Made by a program: the position numbers and the translations under genes. From NCBI GenBank assembly GCA_030063045.1, contig JAQSEB010000002.1, forward strand, positions 930,001 to 994,000: a stretch of DNA of 64,000 bases, read 5' to 3'. The notes under the pieces were generated by a model. It made no database searches, had not been told where the DNA came from, and was given only the letters and a program-made list of their open reading frames with translations. Below are positions 31,278-44,333 of the stretch, in pieces; position 1 is the first letter of the stretch; each line of letters starts with the position of its first letter. Source of the DNA: Pratylenchus scribneri. Lineage: Eukaryota > Nematoda > Chromadorea > Rhabditida > Pratylenchidae.

Positions 31278-33899
31278 TTTTGTTTAATTAATTTATTTTC
31301 CTTAATTTGAAGGGTTTTCAAGGTTTAAAATGAGAATGATGGGAATATTTATTTTGGAATTGAGATGGAGAATGTAAACAAAGATAGGCCATTTTGGGTT
31401 GTGTTGTTTATAAATTTGAAAATCAGCGATAAAAAAGGGAATTCATTAATCATTCATTAGCTTTTTAAATCTGTGTTGGATCAATGAAAAAGGACCTTAG
31501 AATGTATTCCTAAGAATTAAACCCATAAAAACAATTTCCGTGATGTTTTCGATATTATTTTTGTTGTTGATTGGATGAGGCAGCCGGTCCATTCTTTCCC
31601 TTTTGTACACTTCAAAAAATGATCCCAATTGCCCCAATGTTTGTTGTTTGGGAATGAATGGGACCGTCAATATGTCCAATAGACGGCGATGATATTAATG
31701 AAGAAGGTGGATCGTGGATGGAGGGCAAGGGAAGGACACAAAAACGTGACTGCTGCTACCATTCCCAACCAATACCCAATCGGTTTATTTAAAGGGGTTT
31801 AGGGTGGGTGGTGGAAAGGCTACGTTTTAGTTTTGGTCTCCCCGTTTCGGGAAGATGTTTTGTTGATCTCGGCTGACTGCTGTGTCCTTTTTAGCAACCA
31901 AAAAGACACCGCCATCGCCGGTTTTGTTGGGGACAAAGTCCGAAGAGCGTTTCGACGAGCGATTGGCGTGGTGTGGAGGGAGGACCACCGACCCTTTTGG
32001 GCCCGTCCAGTCAAACCCAATCCCAACAAAAGTTGTTTACCGGTGTGGGAAATATTTTAGAAGGGCGAATGTTATTGGAAGATTTTGGGCTCGGAATTGG
32101 AATTAAATAGGGTTGGATTGGGATTTGATGGAGGAATGGAAATGAAAGATAAAGGGGAATTAATTGGGGCAATCAATTCGCCCATAATGAATGGATAATC
32201 TCCATTTTGAGGGCATTTGTGATGTACTTTAATCGACAATTAATCTGTCCACCAAATACAATTTTTTGCTTTTTCTCAAGGGCACATTGGGAACACCATA
32301 AATATTTGTGTAGAAAATATGGGGCAAAACGAGTGACGACGGTCTCATATGGGCTCCTGACTTTGTTTGTCTTTCTCCGTACATTTTTTATTTCCTCCAA
32401 ATCGCGACCAAAGATAAAAATGGAAATTTGAAGAAGAAACAAAAAAATATGAATATTATTTGTAGATTTTCGTTTTTTATATTTAATTTTGACTTTTGCC
32501 TCGGGGAATTTACGAACTATAAATTCACCTGTCAGTGGGTGGAAGAGAATGAAGCCAGAGACAAAATTGTTTATAGAGGAAAATATGCTTATTGGAACAA
32601 AATGGCAAAAGAAAGCGGAAAATATTTTTCCCTTCAATTTATGGCCATATAAGCAACAGAATGGTTAACAACAATGTTTGCCATATCTAGTAGAATTCAT
32701 TGGATGAAATCATCATGGAAAAATATCTCAAAATGATTTATGGAATGGCAATTAGCAAGCAAAGAATGGACCAAACCCCTTCTTCCTTCAATTTTGCAAA
32801 TCGTTTGAAAATTTCCACGCAATCCAATACCACATATGATTGGAAAGATTGATTAGAATGGAATATTTTAATGGGAATTTTATTTTTGTTAAGATCAGGT
32901 TTTATATATGGAGCCAGAAAGGGACGGCGATTGCGCATGATTGATGGATGATCTTGTGGCCCGTGGCCCTTATTGCGGTTTTGAATGGAGAAAGAACACC
33001 CAAAAGGACGACGATTGATTTAGAAAATATTAAAGCCTTCCCTATAGATAATCTTTCGCCTTTTCCCTCGGTCAATATATCAAAATTTTAGCCTTTTTTT
33101 TTCATCCAAAATCCATGAGTAAAAAACCAAATCCCCTTCCTCAAGGTTTCATTCACATTTATTGCCTCACGCCTCCTCATTTCCATGGAAGGTATAACCC
33201 GTCATTTTCATGGAGAACACAACATGCGAAAAGGAGAAGGCGAATTCTGAAGCCAGCAGAGGAAGGATGCTTTTTAAACAACAAATGGTTCCCCATAATC
33301 ATTGCTGCCAACCTCCATTCGATCATTTGGAAAGGGCAGACTGAGGAAGAATGGGCCAAGGGTGGCTTTTTGGAAGGAAAATGTGCCCCCATTCATTCAT
33401 TCCATTGCAAGCAAAAGGATTGTCCTTTCCTCTGTGGAATGAGTCAAATCCATCTTCCTTCGCCTTTTCCATAAACATTGCCCAATTGTTGTTTTCCCCA
33501 TTTCTCACAAATTTACCCTCTGGCACTAAATCAAAAGTGCCTCAAGCAAATGTTAATAGACAGTCGAAGCGACGAACAAATGGAACGAAAGCTTTGCTCT
33601 TGAATTGAATGTGTGGGGCTAATCAAACGGCAATAGAATGGATCAAAAGAGAATAGGGGAATTTTCTTGTGGCGACCGAGAGCGCCTGTTCCTCCCCGCC
33701 TTCTCCCAATTTATCCTCCCAAATCTCACCCTTTCATCCTCTTTCCCAAACACCTTCCTTCTTCCTCTGCTGTTCCACTTCCCTCTTGGCTTTCTCGATC
33801 AATTCTCTTGGCCCTCGAAATCCGTCTCAGATCCGACCAACATTTATTTTTAATTCAATTTTGTGTGATTAGCTGTCGTCGTCTTTTTTTTGCAGCAAA
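31278..33899. other. Gene-free region upstream of PEPCK and the 4-TM gene
   Basis: About 2.6 kb between two divergent starts, likely to hold both promoters. Several open frames of 60-154 codons occur on both strands (for example 32173-32637, 33667-34017), but they overlap each other, lack phase-matched splice sites and resemble no family. No repeat was seen. Confidence 0.45.
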
Positions 33900-35272
33900 A
33901 TGGCAAAAAAGGGAAAGCCAGCAAAAAGGAATGTTCCGCCCTCAAAGTCGGCCAATGATGTGCAAGGACAAGGCGATGGGCCACCGGGTCGAATTTGTTG
34001 CTGCACACTTCGAGTAAGCCTCCTCTCTATGTTTTCAAATTGGGTCTTGAATCTTGATGGTGAGGGTTCATTCACATTCTTTTTAGACTATCTATTACCT
34101 AGGAGAATAACATTGATCTAATTAAAGGGATAACCTAAAGTTTGATGCCTATTCAAATCAAAGGACTTAATTCTCCCTACAAAACGCATTGAAATCCCCC
34201 TTAGGGCAAATTCCCCGAATCCTTGGATTCAACCCAGAATCCGCCCAATCCAATTTCCATCTTTTAAGACTGCCGCCTATGTGGTCGCCTTTGTCGAATT
34301 CCTCCTCATCATCCTCACTGTCTATGGCCTATTCCGTAATTTGGCACTGTTCGGCGTCTCCTATTTGATTTGGTTCGTATTGGGCATCCTCTCCGTGCTG
34401 ATCATCTTGATCGCGATTGCCCTCCTTCTTTATGCAATTAAGAAGGAGAATGCCAGATTCTTGATTCCACATATTTCTGCCCAAGTTTTTGATTGCATTT
34501 TTCCGATTCCCCTTCATTCTTCACCCAGATTTTCCTCATCGGTTGGCTGATTATTGTGGCTTTGGTTGTGGCATTGTTGCTGTTATTCGGCGCCTATGGA
34601 GGCATTCGGCGTCTGGTTGGCCAAGGCGATTATTACACCAGCGATTATGGTTGGTGATTTGGTCCAAATAAATAATAAGGATAACTGATGTTGATGAGAA
34701 TTAGATTGGAAAGAAAACGTGGAAAGAAATTCTAAAATTAAGTAAAATTAGAAGCGAACTCTTCGAGTAGAGACGTGGTTGATTGGGTTAGTTCGTTGGC
34801 TATACCATCGAGGGTCATGGGTTCGAAACCATGCCGAGTTCAACATTTTTAAAATCATTATCAATCATTTTTTACACGATTTTCAGCAACACGTTGGCTT
34901 GGTTTTATGATCATTGTTGTCTATTTGGCCGTTGCATTTCTAGAAATATTCTTCCTCTACATTATTTGGCAACTTTACAAGTAATTTATAATAAATAGCC
35001 AATTTAATTCTTTCTAATAAGGCATTATCGCGCTTACTCAAAGCTGACGGGCCACGGTGAAAGTGGAATCATTATCAGAAGATCCAAAGGAGACAAAACC
35101 CCATTGACTCATTCCCCTGCAAATGGTGATTGGTACATTCCTCCAAAAAATGAGAATGCATACGGAGGATCGCCAGAGGCGGGAGGTAAATCAAAATCAA
35201 AAAGAATTTTTGCATTCAATTACATCAATTTCAGATATTTACCCATATGAACCACCGATCAGTCCTCGATAG
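33900..35272 (+). CDS. Four-transmembrane protein, unrecognised nematode family
   Basis: Six exons: 33900-34012, then segments beginning at about 34269, 34531, 34889, 35022 and 35236, giving about 247 aa. The basic N-terminus (MAKKGKPAKRNVPPSK) ends in a cysteine cluster RICCCTLR, a likely palmitoylation or metal-like site. Four hydrophobic helices follow: VVAFVEFLLIILTVYGLF, YLIWFVLGILSVLIILIAIA, FLIGWLIIVALVVALLLLFG and FMIIVVYLAVAFLEIFFLYI. The cytosolic tail has Pro/Tyr motifs (WYIPPKNENAYGG; YPYEPPISP). The layout recalls LAPTM- or MARVEL-like tetraspan proteins, but I see no diagnostic motif. A TTTGCAG acceptor four bases before the ATG suggests trans-splicing or a 5' UTR intron. A SINE-like element sits in the third intron. 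Confidence 0.78.
34770..34850 (+). mobile_element. tRNA-derived SINE-like element in 4-TM gene intron
   Basis: B-box GGTTCGAAACC at 34820 within a good T-arm (CATGG...CCATG), a GATTGGGTTAGTTCGTTGGC A-box region before it and a T-run after it. No acceptor stem can be paired. Confidence 0.55.
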
Positions 35273-35588
35273 AGGGGAACAATGAATAAATGAGATGCTG
35301 CATTTTTCTTGCCAATTTTTTTTTCACAATAAAGCATAGTTAAATTTTTAATGAGAGCTACTAGTCTTCTAAATAATTTCCTCTTTATGTCACATTTTTT
35401 CTATGGCTTTTTGTCTTTCCCTCTTGCCAAACAATCTCATTCATATTTTTATACCCTACATAAAGAAAACCTCAATCCCATTTGCTACTGAAAATCATAA
35501 ATCTCGGTTTCCCTTTCCTAATAAAACAATAAAATTGAAGTCAATTTATTCAACAAAACAATGAAATTTGAGCAATTTGTAATGATAA

Positions 35589-36189
35589 TTATTTTTTAAG
35601 GCGTTTGGGTAACAATTTGTTGTAATATTTTACAAATTGTGAAGTAATAAATTGTTTGATTGATAAATTTTTCTGAATTTCGTCCATCGATTTGTGCCCT
35701 CTTAATCCCATCTTCTTACGGCCTGCCTCCGAATTCAATTGCTGAATTTGATCAAGTTGGTAGCCATTTATTCCGCTTTTCCAGGCCAAAGGAAAATCAC
35801 TTTGATGCTGGTTTTTCGCAAGTTGCTGGAGGGCTGAAAATTTGGAATTTTTTTTAAATTTCTGGGGTAACGATTTTGTGCTTGAATAATTAAAATGATC
35901 GGAAATTTTAACAATTTCCTTAATCCTTATGGATTATTTTTTAATGTTAATCAAATGAAAAATAACCTTCAAATTGTTTCTTGCATTCATTCATATTTAT
36001 GTCCTCCTTGAGCGTCCTCGCATTTTCATCGTCCTTTGAATGACCCGGTATATGTGGAAATCCATCCTCTAGCCGTTTCTCGAGCAAAAATCGTAAATTT
36101 CTTTCCTTGGATTTGGATAATTCAATTGGCCAATCCATAATAATCCGCTTGTAATGTTTGTAAAGATATGAGCCTGGTTTAACTGCCAT
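35589..36189 (-). CDS. UQCC2: UQCC2-like complex III assembly factor
   Basis: Two exons (36189 to about 35969, then about 35837 to 35589) joined in phase give about 155 aa. The N-terminal block YLYKHYKRIIMDWPIELSKS followed by ERNLRFLLEKRLEDGFP matches the start of UQCC2/Cbp6 (Tyr-Arg-Arg-Phe...[20 protein letters not shown] in human). The following CKKQFEALQQLAKNQHQSDF sits where the family has its second helix. UQCC2 binds newly made cytochrome b in mitochondria during complex III assembly. The C-terminus (FVKYYNKLLPKRLKK) is strongly basic. It is longer than human UQCC2 (about 126 aa), and similarity falls off after the second helix, so the call is moderate. It converges tail to tail with the four-TM gene. 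Confidence 0.6.
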
Positions 36190-36952
36190 TATATATATCT
36201 AGAATTAAAATTAATTAAAAAAGTATGAATTTTTCTGTATGGAAGGCAGTGGAAATGGAAATCCCGAAATACCAATAGGATAAATCCGGATTAGATTCTC
36301 TGAGATTGGAAGGAAGGGAAGTTAGCTTGATTTTTGCTTAAGGGCGGGTGAAAAAACCTAAATTTTTGCTTAACCAAATTTTAACTTGTGTAATGTTTCG
36401 ATTTTCTTGTTATTTTATAAATAAATTTTAGGAAAAATTAAAGTACTAGTTAGCAAGACAAGATCGAGAGTCGCGAAACTGAGATTGTCCTTCCAAAATC
36501 CAATCCATCCAAACCTCATAAACATAAAATAAAAAAAATAAAAAATCAATTTTTTATTAGGATAAAATGTCATCTTCTGAAGAAATATAATGAAGAATGA
36601 AGAGAATTGTGACGCGAGATGAAATTAAAAATGTTTTTTTATTTTTTTAACAACAAAACCGAAAGCCGAAAAAACAAAAGCGAAAACAACATTTTTAAGC
36701 ATTCTCCCGAACTTTTACAAATCCCAAACTAAAATTTTAGAATGTATATGTTCAATTTTTTGGTTTAGAATCTTTAGTTCAGCAAGCTATATAACCAAAT
36801 AATATTAGAAAAGTGGAAAACCATTTAAAACATCTTTAAAAACATTATTTTAAATCACTTTTACTTCATAAACTTTGCGAATAAATGAACAAACATTACA
36901 AAATATTTAAATAAATTTCAGGAATTGGAATCTGAAATTTATTTCTACTATT
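36190..36952. other. Divergent upstream region, UQCC2-like / NCBP1
   Basis: About 760 bp, AT-rich, with a purine-rich part near 36240-36340. A TTTCAG at 36935-36940, 12 nt before the NCBP1 ATG, is a likely spliced-leader acceptor. No gene seen. Confidence 0.45.
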
Positions 36953-39900
36953 ATGGAAGCAGATTCAAAACCTATATTTTCTTCAGAAGTTTCTTCAAAA
37001 AGACGCCATGACGATGATAATCAAGGTAATTTTAACAATTGCAGCTTATAAAACTCAACAACATCTTTAGATATTGGAGATGATCTGGAGGAAGATGCGA
37101 AGAAACGACGGATGCCGGCCGGTCATGATATTGGACCAAAATTGGTGAATATGATCAAAAAATTGGATGAGGACTTAAACGGAGAAAGCGTTGAGAGTGC
37201 ATTGGAAATTCTGGCGAACACATTGGAAGAGAATTTGGACCCGTATGAGGGCCAAATAATTCACATTTTATATGAATGGTAAGCAACAAAATTCCTAACT
37301 AATATTAATCAATTTTTACGCATTTAAGTGCTGCATATTTGCCCGAGAAAATAACAACATTTTCGACATTGGTTGGAATTTTGAATGCACGATCGTCTGA
37401 ATTTGGTGAAAAGGTCAGTCGATTAAATCAATATTTAATCATATTTAATGTTTTAGTTACTTGCAAAATTTGTCAACGAAACAAGGCACATTCGTCAACG
37501 AGGAATATGACATTTCAATTCGAATCGTAATTCATTCATTTATAAAACATTTAAAATTCATTTTTTCCAGATAACATTTCTATGCGATCTTGGCAATGCG
37601 CATGTGGTCAATGTGGATTCAATATTCGATTTTTTGGAAGATTTTGTTGAATTGGCTGTTGAGGACAATGTAATATTGGTTTTTGGATTATTTACCTAAA
37701 TTTGACATTTCAGATTAAATCGGACTTCTTCATTTATTCCGTTTTACATGCACTCCCTTGGATTGGCCCTGAATTGAATGACAAAAATGCACAAAGATTG
37801 AACGCAATGCTCAATAAAATTGGAATTTACATTGCAAAACGAAAGAAAGAGCACATTCAGGTAAATATTTTTGAAATGGAAAATTAAACCCAAAATTCCA
37901 TTAAGATTCTCCAAGTTTGGTCATCCGATGCAAATTATCCCCAGCCTGACTATTTGGACAATTTATGGATTCAAATGCAAAAATTGAAAGAGGCAAATTG
38001 GCTGGAAACGCACATTCTTCGCACCTATGTCTATTTTAACAAATATTTGAACGAAGCCATCGAACATGAAATGCCCAGGTAAATTTTCTTTTGACTATAA
38101 ATTAAACAAAAATTTTTAAGCTTTGATCGAGAATTGATCCGGGAGAGCCGAAATCACCCACTTCCCCGTTGCGTTTTTCGTCTCTTCCAACCGTCGGATT
38201 GCATTGACAATGTAAAAAAATTTTATTTTTATTGTGGAAATTTATTTTTTTAGGACATAGCCCTGCCGGTTGGCGATTCCATTGAGCGATTTTTGGTGGA
38301 AGAGGATTTGAACTGGATAATCGACAACAATTACACGGATTGGAAGCTATGCGCCCGGGCATTGTTGAATTATTATCGAAAGGAGACAGTCCCGCTGAAT
38401 TATGTGGTCATCGAGGTCATTTTCAGCCAACTTTTCCGTCTGCCCAATTCACCACATTTGGTAAGGTTAAGGTTTTATTAATTTAATAATTGTTAATAAT
38501 TGATTTTAGGAACTTTTCTATGGAGCACTTTTGATTGAATTATGCCGCACCCAGTCCAGTTCAATGCCTCAAGTGTTGGCTTTGGCCGCCGAAATGCTCT
38601 ACCAACGGACGGACACAATGCAGCCAATTTGCCTTGACAGGTTCATTTAAATATAAATTCAATTAAAAAAAAATTAAATTGAATTAATTTTAAACATAAA
38701 AAAGGATTTTTCCCTTAACAGATTTGTCGATTGGTTCAGCTATCATCTTTCAAATTTTGAGTACCGTTGGTCTTGGAGTGATTGGGCCGAATGTGTTGAA
38801 GTAAGCCATATTAAATATTTTAATTAAAAATATAATTTTGAGCTTGATTCTCTGCATCCAAAGAGAATTTTTGTGCGTGAAGTGATCGACAAATGCATGC
38901 GACTTTCATACCATAAAAAACTGTTGGAAATTCTTCCAAAGGAATTTGGGCCAATCATTCCGGATGAGCCGAATATCAGTTACATTTTGGACGATGGTCA
39001 GTTTTTTTTTCAAAAATAAATATTAATGGTTCGAAAATTAGAACAGAAAGAGCAATTTAGTCAAACAAATTATTAGATAAATTAGTTAAGATTAGAAGTA
39101 AAAAAAAATTATTGCTCAAAATTCCCAACAATTTTTTTTTAAATAAATTTGATTAATTTTCTCCTCATTTTAGAACGTACCGTTGCATTTGATAAAGCAG
39201 AACAGTTGAAGGAGATGATAATGCAAAAAAGAAGCGATGAGGACATTCTTTCCTCTCTTGCAATGGTCAAAGGGGAAGATGAACCAATTGGTGCCGAAAC
39301 TGTTTATTCGCCTGATTCCGTGGCTGTATTCTTTGCGGTTTTGCTGAAATTGGCCTCAAAAACGTTGACTCATTCATTTGCTGCATTGACCAGGTTTATT
39401 ACTTTAAGATGCAAATTTTAAATTTTAACCGAAAAAATATTCAAAAAATGACAAATTTCTTTGTAGATTTTATTCAATTATTCTAAATCAAAAATAATAA
39501 TTTTAATATTCGAATTAATAATATTTTGTAATTTGCCCAGGTATCATAAAACTTTGAGCGCATTGACCAACGGGAATGAGGCAATGCAATCCATCATTTT
39601 GCGCACACTTTATGATTCGTGGAGTCTTCATAAACAGGTTTAAATTGAGGGAATATTCCAATTTAAATTAATTATAAAAGATGATGACAATTTTGGTCGA
39701 CAAAATGATAAAAATGAAAATTCTGGAGCCGACCATTGTGCAAGCCTGGGTTTTTTCGGAGGAAATGAAAGTTGAATTTAAGAGGTTTTTTCCATAAATT
39801 AAGCAAATATTTAATTTGTAATTTGCAGGACCTGGGTTTGGGATGTGCTCAGTTCGGCTGTGCTTCATTTGGAGAAGCAGAGCAAAAAATTGGCTCGAGA

Positions 39901-40539
39901 TGGTCAAATTCTGGCAAAACGGCTGCGACGTTTGGAGGCACAAAGCAATTCAATGGAACAAGGCGGACAGAACCAAAAGGAAGAAGGCGGAGGAGGAAGA
40001 GCACCACCACCACGAATTGTGGGACCATCCAATGGCAGCGGCGGCGATGAGGATGAACGAATGGATTTTGATGGGAATGCGGAGGAGGAAGCGACGATGA
40101 TCAACGACCCATTGGAATTTGATGAACGCATCCAGAAGATAAGGGAACAAATTCAGCAAAATTCGACGGAATTGGAGCGAAATGATGGACAATTGCGAAT
40201 GATTTTGTTGAGCATTTGTCATGTATGGAAATTTATTTAATATTAATTTAATTTTTTAATTTGCAGAAATTCACGCTAATCATCACTGAACACATTTTTA
40301 ATTGTGAGACCGACGGGACCGAGGTGGAGACAAATTTTTATAATTTTGTGACTGGCCGATTCAAATTCATGTTATTGAAGGTAAAAATTGGGAGCAGAAA
40401 TATTTAATTTAAATTCCAATTTTAGCACAGGGAAAGTGCATGGAAATATGCGGCCGATTTGGGGCGAGAATTGTTTTCGTCGCAAACAATTGAGCCGAGA
40501 ATTCGTCAAATATTTGAGCAGTTCAAATCACTGCATTAA
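36953..40539 (+). CDS. NCBP1: Nuclear cap-binding protein subunit 1 (CBP80)
   Basis: A multi-exon gene, [12 protein letters not shown] to [12 protein letters not shown]. CBP80 partners CBP20 on the m7G cap of nuclear RNA and supports splicing, export and the first round of translation. Landmarks: a basic [10 protein letters not shown] stretch near the start as in human, the first MIF4G domain ([20 protein letters not shown]), [20 protein letters not shown], the [10 protein letters not shown] block, [77 protein letters not shown] and [14 protein letters not shown], and a long C-terminal coiled-coil part containing a Gly/Asp/Glu-rich insert (about 39950-40090). A long cassette near 39170-39400 ([20 protein letters not shown]) follows. 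The gene ends 236 bp before gamma-tubulin on the same strand. Confidence 0.95.
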
Positions 40540-40775
40540 TTTTGTTTTGAGAAGAAGAGGGAATGGGATAAATCATAATTATTTTTGTTTATTGTTCACT
40601 TTTATTGGTTTTTTGATTGCATCTCATCATTATGAATAAATATTGGATATTATTTAAAATAATAAATAGAAATTATCAATCATTATATTGATTTTTAATA
40701 TTTTATCAATTGAAATTTAATGTATTTTCAATTTATTTTTTATAGAAAAATTATTAAATAATTGTGCTAAGGAAT

Positions 40776-43700
40776 ATGCCAAGCAGTACAATCACAGTTC
40801 AGGTTCCTAAAAACATTAAATTAAATACATTTTAATTCCATTTAAAATTAAAGGTTGGCCAATGTGGAAATCAACTGGGAATGGCATTTTGGGAGCGGAT
40901 GTGCGTGGAGCATGGCATCACACCGGAGGGCCAAGCCATCAGGCAAGAGGACCAGCAAAAGAGCGACGATTGCAAAGAGATTTTCTTCCATGAGGTTTTT
41001 TGTATTTAAATTTAAATAATTAATAAATTTTATTCATAGGCGAATTGCGGACAAAAATGGGTGCCCCGTGCGGTTTTGGTCGATTTGGAGCCCCGAGTGC
41101 TGAGCGAAATTTGCAACTACGATTTGAACCAATATTCGATGCTCTTCGACGTGGACAATATTTATCAGGGACCAACGGGCGGTGGGGCAGGCAACAATTG
41201 GGCATGCGGATTCAACCAAGGGGCCGATGCCATCGAAGACATTATGACCATTGTGGAGATGGAGGCGGAGAAGGCGGACCATTTGGAATGCTTTGCAATT
41301 TGCCATTCAATTATGGGAGGTTAGTTGTTGTTTTTTTGTATTGAATCGATTTTTATAAAATTTTCGCAATTAGAAAAATTAGAGCCATGTTTATTGGAAA
41401 GTTAATAGTTTTCAAAATTAAATTCTCAAAAATGCACGATAGTTTTACTTAAATTTATGGTTTCCCTTATTTCTCCTTAATAGGACCATAGGGCAATTAT
41501 AAAGAAGTGAGCTTAGTTATCCAATAGCGCATTGGTATGTTCCTCACCTTGGTTTAAGAAGAGTCACGGGTTCGATTCCCCGTGGCGGATTGTAGTTTTT
41601 AATTTGGTTTTTTTTCTTTTATTTTGGTATTTTCATCGGGAAACGGGAACTATGAGTGTGAGAGTCGATTTAAATTTCTGTAGTATAGCAAACAATTGTG
41701 TAGCGATTAGTTCAAATTAATAAAAATATTTTTTTCATAATTTTAAAAAATATACAATAATTCACCATCATTTTAAGGCACTGGCTCCGGTTTGGGCTCA
41801 CGCATTTTGCAAGAACTCCGTGATCGGTTAGTTCACCAAAATTTGTTAGCATAATTTTTATATATTCTTCAGATTTGAAAAGAAAATCATTCAAACTTAT
41901 TCCACCCTCCAGCCGATGACATGCAACGTTCAAGTGGCGCCTTACAACATTGGTCGGTTTTATTTATTTATAATTAATTAGATGAAACATTATATAATTT
42001 GTCTCTGAAAATTTAAATGATTTTTTCTGATCCCTTTAAATAATTAATTTGACCATTTTTTAGTGCTTTCTCTGGACACAATTATGGAGCATGCGGACAT
42101 GTGCCTCCTCTTCGACAACGATGCATTCGAGAAACAATGCAAAGCGGTGAATCCTCTTCAACGATTCCGCAATGAAGGAACCAATGAGGACTTGACAAAT
42201 TTGGGCGCAATTGACAAGAAAAATTACTCCCAGATTAATTCGATGGTAAAAATACTGAAAAAATGATTTGTAAATCGATGAATTTTTAGATGAGCCAAGT
42301 GATGACCGGTTTGACCGCCCCAATCCGCTTCTATTCGCCAGTATACAGTCGGATTATGCATATTTCGGCAATGCTCAATCCATTCCCACCAATGATCTTC
42401 TCGCAATCTGGTATGTTTTACGCCAGAATAAATTTATTTTCAATTCTCTTTCCGTAAATATATTTCTTATTAATTAAAATTTGGATTGTAATTGTGTTTT
42501 TTATGGATTGTAATTAATTATATTTTCGATGGATTGTAATTGTAAATGTGTTTTCGATGGATTGTAATTGTAATTGTGTTTTCGATGGATTGTAATTGTA
42601 AATGTGTTTTCGATGGATTGTAATTGTAAATGTGTTTTCGATGAATTGTAATTGTAAATGTGTTTTCGATGAATTGTAATTGTAAATGTGTTTTCGATGG
42701 ATTGTAATTGTAAATGTGTTTTCAATGGATTGTAATTGTAAATGTGTTTTCGATGGATTGTAATTATAAATGTGTTTTCTATGGATTTTAATTGTAATTG
42801 TGTTTTCGATGGATTGTAATTATAAATGTGTTTTCGATGGATTGTAATTGTAAATGTGTTTTCAATGGATTGTAATTGTAATTGTGTTTTCGATGGATTG
42901 TAATTGTAAATGTGTTTTCAATGGATTGTAATTGTAAATGTGTTTTCAATGGATTGTAATTGTAAATGTGTTTTCAATTTCCTGAAAATATTAGTTTTTT
43001 ATTTTGATTTTCAAGTTTTTAACAACATAAAAAATAAAAATAATATTCAATTCCAAGCCAACAAAAAATGAGAATTCTTTTTAATCTTCAATTAGAAGTT
43101 TAATCACTTAATTATTCCTCCTCCAATATTTTCAGCATTTGTCCCGCACGTTCCAATTCGAGAAGATGGTCCAAAGCAGCAATTGATCAAATACCCTGAT
43201 CCTCGGACTGTCCTTTCATATTTGCTCGATCCGCGCCAATTGATCTCATCAAGCCAGGCAATTCTGAAACGACAAAAGGAAGGAAAAGAAAGGGCAGCAG
43301 CGGGAAAGGCGGAAAATGAAAAGCAGCCCCCGAAATCATCGCCAAAACCGCAATTGTTCCCAGCTGATCAAGAACATCGACTCATTTCGGGATTGGCAAT
43401 TCTGCAGAGCACAGAGATGGACCCATTGATGAAATTGGCTGGCACAGTGGCCCCAGGCGGCGTTCCTATTGCGGATCTATACCAGCACATTCGAGCTCGC
43501 AATCAGACCCAGAAATATGTGTACAAGTGAGTTGATTTTTGGATATGGCAATAAAAATGAATATTAGTCTAATTTAATTATTCTGAATTTAAGTTGATGA
43601 TTTTTAAACATAAATAAATTTCATTAAACAATACATTTTCACCATATTCCCTCCCCTCTTTTTTAGATCACCTCCATGGATGCCGAGTACAATGAATTTG

Positions 43701-44333
43701 ACTTGTTGCCGTCTGTCACCCCATATGTCCCATGAACAGCATCCAATCACGGGTCTTTTGGTTGCCAATCACACTTCAGTGGGCGTTTGCCTCAATTCAT
43801 TTGGCAGTGACTTCGAAAAGATGTGGAAGCGGAAGGCGAATGGTCCGTTTCATTTTATGTTTTTCTATCAACTTAAATATTGAATTTACCAAAATTTAAA
43901 AGAAAAACAAATGAAATAAAATAGGAGGGAATTTATTGGGGCATAAAAAACTAATCAAATTAACACAAAAAATAATTCACACATCGTTTTTTTCAGTTCA
44001 CGCATTTGAGCAATCCTTCGTTGGAAATTTTGAAGAGAAAATGGGCTCCAGCAAGGAAAATCTCGACTCATTGCTCCAACTCTACAAGGAGGCATGCTCA
44101 AAAGGGTAGGTTCAAACATTAAAATTTTTAAAAAATGGGGGGAATAAAATTGGCTATCATCCAATAAATCCATTAGAGGGGATATGGGGATAGTACTTTT
44201 TCTCAATATTCCCATCACCCTTTTAAGTTTCATGGACTTTGATTTGGAGCAAATGGAGCGGGAAAATATTACGCCTATTCGCCAGCAGCAACTTTCTTCG
44301 CCCGCATCTACTGATTTAACACTGACTTCATGA
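40776..44333 (+). CDS. tbg-1: Gamma-tubulin
   Basis: A multi-exon gene beginning MPSSTITVQVGQCGNQLGMA. Gamma-tubulin nucleates microtubules at centrosomes within the gamma-TuC. Tubulin landmarks: the N-terminal GQCGNQ, PRAVLVDLEPRVLSEI, GGGAGNNWACGFNQG, the GTP-binding loop GGTGSGLGSRILQELRDRF, and the gamma-type C-terminal helices (EACSKGFMDFDLEQMERENI). It is divergent. It has a low-complexity insertion (KEGKERAAAGKAENEKQPPK) at the place where human gamma-tubulin reads VSTGRDRQ, and an unusual 25-30-residue stretch (KQCKAVNPLQRFRNEGTNED) before SQINSM. Introns include a SINE-like element and minisatellite D. Start: an ATAG acceptor about 30 nt upstream fits a spliced-leader site after the NCBP1 gene. 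Confidence 0.93.
41512..41600 (+). mobile_element. tRNA-derived SINE-like element in gamma-tubulin intron
   Basis: A-box TAGCGCATTGG at 41525 and B-box GGTTCGATTCC at 41569 with a T-arm (CACGG...CCGTG), then a T-rich tail. The sequence before the A-box cannot pair with that after the T-arm, so no functional tRNA is predicted. Confidence 0.6.
42483..42979 (+). repeat. Minisatellite D, ~28-bp units, gamma-tubulin intron
   Basis: About 17 units of TTGTAATTGTAAATGTG plus TTTTCGATGGA (28 bp), with TTTTCAATGGA variants towards the right end. Same core as minisatellites A-C and sense to its host gene. Confidence 0.97.

Noticed and set aside
32173..32637. 154-codon minus-strand ORF upstream of PEPCK
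   Set aside because: Lys/Phe-rich, overlapping ORFs on the other strand, and no domain or phase-matched neighbours.
41512..41600. Functional tRNA gene
   Set aside because: A and B boxes are present, but the 5' and 3' ends do not pair and no anticodon stem forms. The same holds for the other seven copies.
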